A stretch of 64,000 nt of DNA from Georgenia subflava (lineage in GTDB: Bacteria; Actinomycetota; Actinomycetes; Actinomycetales; Actinomycetaceae), in the NCBI RefSeq assembly GCF_009193155.1, contig NZ_VUKD01000001.1, forward strand, positions 124,001 to 188,000, written 5' to 3'. The notes under the pieces were generated by a model that did no database searches, was not told the origin of the DNA, and saw only the letters and a list, made by a program, of their open reading frames with translations. The position numbers and the translations under genes were made by a program. This document shows positions 54,558 through 61,331 of the stretch, piece by piece; position 1 is the first letter of the stretch, and each line of letters begins with the position of its first letter.

Positions 54558-56963
54558 ATGCCATCCCGTTCCCGCCTGCCCCGCAGGGCCGGCCCTCCCC
54601 TGGCCGGCGCGGCACTGGCGCTCGGCACGATCGTTCTCGCCCCGGCCGCCGGTGCGACCGACACACCACCGCCGCCACCGCCCGCGGCCGGGACGCTCGA
54701 GGATCTCGGCGTCGCGATGCGCGCACCCAACGTCCGGCTCTCCGACGTCGACGTCCTGGCGGACGGCACCCCGGTGGCATACGTCTTCTCCGACGGCGAG
54801 CCGGTCAGCTTCAACGTCGTCGACCTTCGCTCCGGCACCGTCCTCGACAGCCACGCGATGCCGCCGTACTCGGTCGCGTCCGCTATCGACGTCGCTGCCG
54901 ACGACACCGTCTACCTCAGCGTCCGCAGCCCGAACGACGGAACGCTGTGGAGCTACGACCCGGCCACGAGCGAGCTGACTACCGTCGCCACCGGTGTGGC
55001 GGGCGAGCAGATGCTGCGCACCCTCGACGTCGACGGCACGACGCTGTACGGCACGACCTACCCCAACGCGGAGCTCTACGCGCTCGACCTGACCTCCGGC
55101 GAGCTCACCGAGTACGGCCGCATCGCCGCACAGGGCGACTACGCCTGGGGCCTGGAGGCCGACGGCGGAAACGTGTGGGTGGGCGCCGGCACCCCGGCAC
55201 AGCTCTACGACGTCGACCCGGCCGACGGCACGGTCGCCGAGCTGCCGCTGCCGGGGCCGGTGGCGGAGGGGGCCGAGTTCATCCAGCGCATCGAGACGCA
55301 CGGCGACCTCAAGGTCGTCTCGCACCGCACCGTCGACGGCGTCAACGTCACCGTGACGGACGCGGCAGCCACCGCCGTCGACCAGCTCTACGTCGGCGGG
55401 CTGTGGAACTCCACCGAGGCCTCGGCGGACGGACGGTTCTACTACCTCGACGCCGACAGCCGGCCGCACGCCTACGACATCGCCGCACGCACCGACTCCC
55501 CGGTCCAGCTCGCCCCCGACGTCGAGGCGGCTCTGGCGGGCACCTCTCGCCTGTTCCTCGTCGAGCTCGGCACCGAGCAGCTCCCGGGCCACACCCTGGT
55601 CGGCATGCGCACGGACGGGCGCATCTGGCGGCAGAACCTCGCCACCGGGCACGGCGACGTCCTCGCCGCGCCGGCGATCGGCTCCCCCGTGACGACCATG
55701 TCGATCGGCGAGGGCGGCGACGGGCAGGTCTACGTCGGTGCCTACCTCAGCCCGGGCGTCATGGCCCGGGTGGACCCGACGACCGGCGAGGTGGAGCAGC
55801 TCGACGGTCCCGAGCAGGCGGACGCGATCACCCGGCACGAAGACCTCACCGTCATCGGCAGCTACCCCGAGGCGGTCTTCCACGCCGCCCGGGCCGGCGA
55901 ACCGTGGGCGTGGGGCACCAACCCCGCCCACGTGCTCACCCTGGGCCGGGCCGCCTCCGGGCAGGACCGGCCGCGCAGCCTCGTCTCGGCCGGCGACGTC
56001 GTCGCGGCGGGCACCATCGCCAACTACGGCGAGCTCGGCGGCGCGCTGACGCTGTTCGACCCGGTCACCGGGGAGCACACGATGCACCGCGACGTCGTCG
56101 AGGACCAGAGCGTCACCGCACTCGCCTACGCCGACGGCGTGGTCTACGCCGGTACGTCCGTCCACGGCGGCCTGTCCTCGGTGCCGACGCAGAGCACGGC
56201 CGAGGTGTTCGCCTGGGACGTCGAGACCGACTCGCTCGTCGCGAGCGGCCCGGTCGTCGACGGCGCGACGGTGGTCCACGCACTCGTCGTCGACGGTGTC
56301 GGCCGCCTCTTCGGCATGACCGACAACGGCGTGCTCTTCGAGTACGACACCGACACCCACGAGGTCGTCCGGTCCGTGCAGACCGGCATCCGCAACGCCA
56401 ACATCTGGGGCGACCAGAGCGAGATGGGCTACAACCCGCTCGACGGGCAGATCTACGCCTCGGTCGCCGACCGGCTGGTCCGGATCGACCCGGCGGACCT
56501 GTCGGTGGAGACGGTCCTGACCGACGGCGCGCGCAACTCCACCGTCGCGCACGGTGACGTCTGGCTGACCGACGAGACGAACGTCCTGCGCTACGACCTG
56601 CCCGGCGCGTGCGACGACACGGTCACCGGACGGCACGACGGGCCGCTGCGCGTCACTGCGGGCACGACCTGCCTCGACGGGGCACACGTCACCGGACCGC
56701 TCACCGTGGCCCCGGGCGCGTCCCTCGTCGTCGAGGGGTCGGTCGTCGACGGCCCGCTCCGCACGAGCGGCGCGCAGTCGGTGGCCGTGCGCGGCACCGA
56801 GGTGGGCGGCCCCGTCGAGGTCGTGGGGACCCTCGGACGCGTCGCGCTGGCCGATCTCACGGTGGCCGGTCCGCTCGTGTGCCGGGACAACGCGTACGAC
56901 CCGACCGACGAGGGCGCACCGAACGCCGTCGCGGGCCCCTCGCGGGGGCAGTGCGCCTCGTAG
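54558..56963 (+). CDS. Secreted beta-propeller protein 4 with C-terminal repeat module
   Basis: This 801-residue protein has a signal peptide (about 1-34), a Pro linker, a propeller (about 48-680) and the C-terminal Cys-rich repeat module (about 685-801). It has no jelly-roll module. The family block is complete: WGTNPAH from Trp452, GQDRP at about 468-472, GTIANYGELGGAL, His510 in MHRDVVEDQSVTAL and YAGTSVHGG. AAGGAG lies five bases before the ATG. It is the last gene of the oxidoreductase C-D-SGNH operon (80-base gap), so it shares that operator. Confidence 0.85.
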   Translation: MPSRSRLPRRAGPPLAGAALALGTIVLAPAAGATDTPPPPPPAAGTLEDLGVAMRAPNVRLSDVDVLADGTPVAYVFSDGEPVSFNVVDLRSGTVLDSHAMPPYSVASAIDVAADDTVYLSVRSPNDGTLWSYDPATSELTTVATGVAGEQMLRTLDVDGTTLYGTTYPNAELYALDLTSGELTEYGRIAAQGDYAWGLEADGGNVWVGAGTPAQLYDVDPADGTVAELPLPGPVAEGAEFIQRIETHGDLKVVSHRTVDGVNVTVTDAAATAVDQLYVGGLWNSTEASADGRFYYLDADSRPHAYDIAARTDSPVQLAPDVEAALAGTSRLFLVELGTEQLPGHTLVGMRTDGRIWRQNLATGHGDVLAAPAIGSPVTTMSIGEGGDGQVYVGAYLSPGVMARVDPTTGEVEQLDGPEQADAITRHEDLTVIGSYPEAVFHAARAGEPWAWGTNPAHVLTLGRAASGQDRPRSLVSAGDVVAAGTIANYGELGGALTLFDPVTGEHTMHRDVVEDQSVTALAYADGVVYAGTSVHGGLSSVPTQSTAEVFAWDVETDSLVASGPVVDGATVVHALVVDGVGRLFGMTDNGVLFEYDTDTHEVVRSVQTGIRNANIWGDQSEMGYNPLDGQIYASVADRLVRIDPADLSVETVLTDGARNSTVAHGDVWLTDETNVLRYDLPGACDDTVTGRHDGPLRVTAGTTCLDGAHVTGPLTVAPGASLVVEGSVVDGPLRTSGAQSVAVRGTEVGGPVEVVGTLGRVALADLTVAGPLVCRDNAYDPTDEGAPNAVAGPSRGQCAS

Positions 56964-56981
56964 CACCCACCCGCCGACACG

Positions 56982-57016
56982 AGAGTGCCCGCCCCGCAGG
57001 ACGGGGCGGGCACTCT
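56982..57016. terminator. Bidirectional terminator between propellers 4 and 5
   Basis: AGAGTGCCCGCCCCG and CGGGGCGGGCACTCT form a perfect 15-bp stem with a 5-base loop, followed by TTGTG on the plus strand. It lies between two convergent genes and can serve both. Confidence 0.88.
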
Positions 57017-57043
57017 TGTGCTCACGTGGTGCTCAGGACCTGA

Positions 57044-59110
57044 TCAGCCCGTCGCGCCGAGCTCGACGTGGAACACGTTCGTGTCGTCGACGGCGATGTA
57101 GTTGCCGGCGCCGTCGCGCACGACCTGCTCCATGTCGGTGGACAGCACAGCGACGGTGGAGTCGGCCCGGTGCACCTGGTAGAGCCGGCCGTTGTTCGTC
57201 GCGACGTAGCTGCCGCTGGCGGCGTCCCACACCGTCCGCGCAGAGTACCCCCACGAGGTGTGCGCCCCGCTCTCCGCCGGCGCGGTCCGCACGGTCCGGC
57301 TGACCTCACCGGTGGCCGGGTCGGTCTCGACGAGCAGTCCGTCCGAGGTGTGCGCGACGAGGACGCCGTCCGGGCCCCACGCGAGCCCGCCGACGTACCC
57401 GGCGCCAGGGCTCACCTCGCTCTCCCACACCACCTTCTCGGCGGCGACGTCCCAGGCGAACAGCCGGGCGGAGGAGGCGGTGGGCGTCGAGGACAGGCCA
57501 CCGCTCACCGCCGTGCCGCCGTAGACGATCCCGTCGCGGTGGACGAGCGAGACGATGCTCTGCCCTGGGACCACGTCGCGGTGGACCTCGTACGCACCCG
57601 TCGCCGTGTCGAGCAGCGTCAGCGCACCCCCGACCTCGCCGTAGTCGGGCACCGTGCCCAGCGCCAGGCGGTCACCGGTGGAGACGACGCCGAAGATGCG
57701 GTCCTGGAAGTGCGGCTCACCACGGCCGATGGTGAGCACGTGGCGCGGGTTCGTCCCCCATTCCCAGGGCTGGTCGAGGTCTCCGACGTGGACGACGGCG
57801 CCCGGGTAGGACGTCACGACGAGCTCACCGTCGTGGGTCGTGATGGCGTCGCCCTGCTTGGGCCCTCGCAGCGGCTCCACACCGAGGGTCGCGGCGTCCA
57901 CGCGGCTCATCGACCCGGACGAGAGGTAGGCGCCGATGTAGGCGTTGCCGTCGGGCCCCACACCGAGCCCGTGCGCCTCCGCCGGGGACGGGGCGATCGC
58001 TGCCCGCCGGATGCTCGTGCTGCCGGTGGCGAGGTTGTACGCCCAGATGTCGCCGTCGGTGCTCAGACCGACCACGCTCTGGGCCGGCATGTCCCTGCCG
58101 GGCAGGGACATCACCTCGATGCCGTAGGTGTTGACCTGCTGGGCGAGATGGGCCGGCAGGTCCGTGTCCGCGAAACCCGTCGTCGTCACGGAGTCGGTCC
58201 GGGTGTTGTACGCGGTGAGCATCCCATCGGAGAGGACGAAGCTCCGCCCGCGCACGTCCGTCGCGGTCGGGTCGGAGCCGCCGACCGCGGGGATGATGTC
58301 CTCGTCCCACTCGCCGGTGGCCAGGTGCAGCACCGCCGTGTCGTAGCCGCCGCGCGGGGACAGCCGCACCAGCACGTCGTCGCCGCGCTGGGCGATGCCG
58401 ATGAACCACTGGGTGTTCGACATGAGGCGAGCGGGGACCTCGACCTCGCGCCGCTCGCCGCTCGCGGGGTCGATGGCGTAGAGGTGGGGCACCGGGCCGG
58501 TCCCCGCCCAGACCTCGCCGTCGACGATGCCGAGCGAGAAGACGTAGGCGGCCTCGTCGGTCTGCGAGCCGTAGTCCCGGAAGGCGCCGGTCGCCGGGTC
58601 GTAGGAGACGACCTTCGCGTGCGGGTAGGTGCCGAAGAACAGCTTCCCGTCCTCGGTGACGGCTCCGTCGTAGAGGACCCGCTCCCCGGCGACGTTCTCG
58701 GCGATCTGGACGAGCTCGTGGGTGCGCGGCTCGAAGGAGAAGAGCCCGGCCAGCATCGGGTGCCGGGCGGAGAAGTACACGGTGCCGTCCCCGGCAACCG
58801 TGATGAAGCTGCCGAGCGTCGTCCCGGGCAGCTCGGCGGCGAACAGGCTCTCCCCGGTCGTGACGTCGACCATCGTGAAGGTCGCGGGGTTGCCGTTGGA
58901 GATGGCGTAGACCACCGGTGTGCCGTCGGACAACTCGGCGAACGCGGCGTTGCGGACGTTGACCGACATGATCGCCGGACCGAGGTCGGTCACGCGGGCC
59001 GGCTCGGGGCCTGTCGCCGCGGCGACCGGGGCGGCGACCAGCGCGGCGAGCGCAGTCACTGCAGCGGCCACCAGGGCGACGGCGCGTCGTCCCAGGGACA
59101 GTTGTCTCAT
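57044..59110 (-). CDS. Secreted beta-propeller protein 5 (propeller only)
   Basis: This 688-residue protein has a signal peptide (about 1-32) and a propeller with no extra modules. It is the minimal form of the family. The block reads WGTNPRH, FQDRIFG, GTVPDYGEVGGAL, VHRDVVPGQSIVSL and YGGTA; Asp of DQS is Gly and Pro of QDRP is Ile. AAGGAGG lies upstream of the ATG at 59110. I see no LacI-type operator in the short upstream gap, only a 19-bp palindrome at 59130, so its regulation may differ. Confidence 0.84.
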   Translation of the reverse strand: MRQLSLGRRAVALVAAAVTALAALVAAPVAAATGPEPARVTDLGPAIMSVNVRNAAFAELSDGTPVVYAISNGNPATFTMVDVTTGESLFAAELPGTTLGSFITVAGDGTVYFSARHPMLAGLFSFEPRTHELVQIAENVAGERVLYDGAVTEDGKLFFGTYPHAKVVSYDPATGAFRDYGSQTDEAAYVFSLGIVDGEVWAGTGPVPHLYAIDPASGERREVEVPARLMSNTQWFIGIAQRGDDVLVRLSPRGGYDTAVLHLATGEWDEDIIPAVGGSDPTATDVRGRSFVLSDGMLTAYNTRTDSVTTTGFADTDLPAHLAQQVNTYGIEVMSLPGRDMPAQSVVGLSTDGDIWAYNLATGSTSIRRAAIAPSPAEAHGLGVGPDGNAYIGAYLSSGSMSRVDAATLGVEPLRGPKQGDAITTHDGELVVTSYPGAVVHVGDLDQPWEWGTNPRHVLTIGRGEPHFQDRIFGVVSTGDRLALGTVPDYGEVGGALTLLDTATGAYEVHRDVVPGQSIVSLVHRDGIVYGGTAVSGGLSSTPTASSARLFAWDVAAEKVVWESEVSPGAGYVGGLAWGPDGVLVAHTSDGLLVETDPATGEVSRTVRTAPAESGAHTSWGYSARTVWDAASGSYVATNNGRLYQVHRADSTVAVLSTDMEQVVRDGAGNYIAVDDTNVFHVELGATG

Positions 59111-59129
59111 GGTCGTTTCCTCCTTCGCG

Positions 59130-59148
59130 CCGCCGGACGGTCCGGCGG
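59130..59148. promoter_or_regulatory. 19-bp perfect palindrome upstream of propeller 5
   Basis: CCGCCGGAC and GTCCGGCGG meet around one G, 20 bases before the propeller 5 start codon. It can be a repressor site or a leader hairpin close to the ribosome binding site. It does not resemble the LacI-type operator. Confidence 0.45.
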
Positions 59149-59218
59149 ACGTCTGCGTGCGGGAACCAGCCCCGCGCATTCGACGGGCCGGCCGGAGGGG
59201 GGCCGCGCGTCGTCCGAC

Positions 59219-59258
59219 GCCTGCCGCGTGCAGCAGCCGCTGGCTGCACGCGGCAGGC
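59219..59258 (-). terminator. Terminator after the oxidoreductase F gene
   Basis: A perfect 16-bp stem (59219-59234 with 59243-59258) closed by an 8-base loop starts directly after the oxidoreductase F stop on the minus strand. It ends the operon propeller 6 - oxidoreductase E - oxidoreductase F. Confidence 0.85.
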
Positions 59259-60302
59259 TCAAGTGGTCGTCGCGGGCTCCTCGAGATCGACCGGCCGGCC
59301 CGTCCTGACCGACTCCTGGGCAGCCACCACGGCGCGGACCGTGCGCAGGCCGGCGCCGCCGTCGGGCTGAGGTGGGGTGCCGGTGCGCACGCCGTCGAGG
59401 AACGCAGCGAGCATCAGCTGGTCGAGGTTCGAGCCGAACGGGAGCCAGGCGGCCCCGCCCGTCGCGGGGGTGAACCCGTCGAGACGGTCCGAGAACGGGG
59501 CGATGGCGGCGCTGCCCCGGGTGCCGAAGACCTCGAGCGTGAGCCCGCCCCAGGTCGGTGCCTCGTCGGGCACGCTCCACGAGCAGTCGACGACCACCTC
59601 GACGCCGCCGGCGTAGGTCAAGCTCACGAGCCCGCCGGTCTCGGCGGTCACCTCCGGGCGATCGGCGTGCAGCACGTGGTTGACGGTCGCGCGGACCCGG
59701 GTGAGCGGACGCTCGAGCAGGGCGTCGAGCAGGTCCGCCACGTGCACGGTGTGGTCCACGAGGGCGCCGCCGCCGGCGAGCGCCGGGTCGGTGAACCAGG
59801 CCCGCCCGGCCGGCACCTTGCCGTTGTTCGTACCGGTCGCCAGGAGCACCTCGCCCAGCGCGCCGGCGTCGACCAGCGAGCGCAGGGCGGCGAAGCTCGG
59901 CGCGAACCGCACCGGGTACGCGGTCATGAGGAACACGCCCGCCGCCCGGCACGCCTCGACCATCGCCTCGGCGTCGGCGACGGTGGTGGCGAGCGGCTTC
60001 TCGCACAGCACGTGGGCGCCGGCGCGTGCGGCCAGCTCGACCAGCGGTCGGTGGTTGACGTTCTCGCTGCAGACCACGACGGCGTCCGGCGCCCGATCGA
60101 GCAGGTCCTCGTAGGTAGGCACGTACGGCACATCGAGCTCGGCCGCGAGCGCCGCGCCGCGCAGCTCGGCGGACCCCTCGCCGTCGGGGTCGGTGGTCAG
60201 CAGCTCGACGCCGGGCCAGTCCCGGAGGAGCTGGGCGTACCCGGCGGCGTGGGTGTGCGCGAACGACATCAGCCCGACACGCAGCGGGCGGTCGCCGATC
60301 AT
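59259..60302 (-). CDS. Gfo/Idh/MocA-family oxidoreductase F
   Basis: This 347-residue enzyme has an unusual nucleotide loop (VGLMSFAHTHAAGYAQLL, residues 9-26) like that of oxidoreductase C, catalytic HVLCEKPLATTVADAE (Lys about 97) and ALAGGGALVDHTVHVADLLDALL (about 170-192). The start overlaps the oxidoreductase E stop by four bases (ATGA). Longer upstream frames are translations of that gene on another frame. Confidence 0.88.
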   Translation of the reverse strand: MIGDRPLRVGLMSFAHTHAAGYAQLLRDWPGVELLTTDPDGEGSAELRGAALAAELDVPYVPTYEDLLDRAPDAVVVCSENVNHRPLVELAARAGAHVLCEKPLATTVADAEAMVEACRAAGVFLMTAYPVRFAPSFAALRSLVDAGALGEVLLATGTNNGKVPAGRAWFTDPALAGGGALVDHTVHVADLLDALLERPLTRVRATVNHVLHADRPEVTAETGGLVSLTYAGGVEVVVDCSWSVPDEAPTWGGLTLEVFGTRGSAAIAPFSDRLDGFTPATGGAAWLPFGSNLDQLMLAAFLDGVRTGTPPQPDGGAGLRTVRAVVAAQESVRTGRPVDLEEPATTT

Positions 60303-61291
60303 CGGGCACCGCCCCCCGCCGCCGGGAGCCGGACCGAGTCGCCGGTCTCGATCGACGTCAGGGCGGCCAGGGCCAGCTCGACGGCAGCCACGCCGTCGGC
60401 GGCGCTCACCCGCGGCACGGGTCCGCCGGCGATGGCGCCGGCGAACTCGCGCAGCTGTGTCAGATAGGGGCTCTCGCCCAGACTGATGTCGGGCAGCCGC
60501 CCGCCGCCGGAGCCCGTGCCGACGTCGAGCGTCAGCGCCCTGGCGTCCCGGGAGTCGTAGGTGAGGACGCCGCCGTCGCCGGCGACGTGGAAGCTCGTCG
60601 AGAAGGTGGTCGACGGCGCGCCCCACACGCCGCGAACATGGCTGATGGCGCCGCCCGCGTGCGTGAGCACCGCGTGCGCCATGGCGATCGGCAGGCCGTC
60701 CTCCTCGCCCTGGGCGAGGGTGGCGTAGACGTCCGTGACGTCGCCGGCCACCCACCTGGCGATGTCCAGGTCGTGGATCATCAGGTCCATGACCACGCCG
60801 CCGGACTGGGCGGGGTCGGCGAACCACTCGCGCCACATCGGGAAGGCGCTCGTGCGGGTCAGTCGCAGCACGGCGGGCCGGCCGATGCGACCCGCACGCA
60901 CCGCCTCGGCCATCGTGGCGTAGGCCGGGAAGAAGCGGACCACGTGCGCCGGGTACAGGTGCCGGCCCGTCTCTGCCGCCACCCGCGCCAGGAGGACGGC
61001 GTCGTCGCCGGTGCGGGCGAGCGGCTTCTCGGCGACGACGTCCCGACCTGCCAGCAGGGCGGCCTCGGCATAGTGCCGGTGCACCGGGGTCGGCGTGCAC
61101 ACGTCGATGACGTCGCAGCGCTCCATCAGCTCCTCGAAGCTGGTCACGACGCTCCCGCCGTGCCTGTCCGTGAGCTCAGCGGCGCCCTCGAGCGAGAACG
61201 CGCTCACCTGCGCCCCCAGCGCGTGCCACGCGGGCAGGTGTGCCCCCGCTATCGTGCCGGCCCCGACGAGCCCGACCCTGAGTTCCTTCAC
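60299..61291 (-). CDS. Gfo/Idh/MocA-family oxidoreductase E
   Basis: This 330-residue enzyme has VGLVGAGTIAGAHLPAW (residues 6-22), catalytic DVVAEKPLARTGDDA (Lys about 91) and SGGVVMDLMIHDLDIARWVAGDV (about 160-182). GTG 61291 has GGAGG six bases upstream. It follows propeller 6 by only 40 bases, so it is likely in one operon with it. This repeats the pairing of a secreted propeller with two oxidoreductases seen at 51.9-57.0 kb. Confidence 0.88.
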   Translation of the reverse strand: MKELRVGLVGAGTIAGAHLPAWHALGAQVSAFSLEGAAELTDRHGGSVVTSFEELMERCDVIDVCTPTPVHRHYAEAALLAGRDVVAEKPLARTGDDAVLLARVAAETGRHLYPAHVVRFFPAYATMAEAVRAGRIGRPAVLRLTRTSAFPMWREWFADPAQSGGVVMDLMIHDLDIARWVAGDVTDVYATLAQGEEDGLPIAMAHAVLTHAGGAISHVRGVWGAPSTTFSTSFHVAGDGGVLTYDSRDARALTLDVGTGSGGGRLPDISLGESPYLTQLREFAGAIAGGPVPRVSAADGVAAVELALAALTSIETGDSVRLPAAGGGAR

Positions 61292-61331
61292 CGTTCTGCC
61301 TCCGTCCTGCTGCCACGAGTCGACGGCCGTG

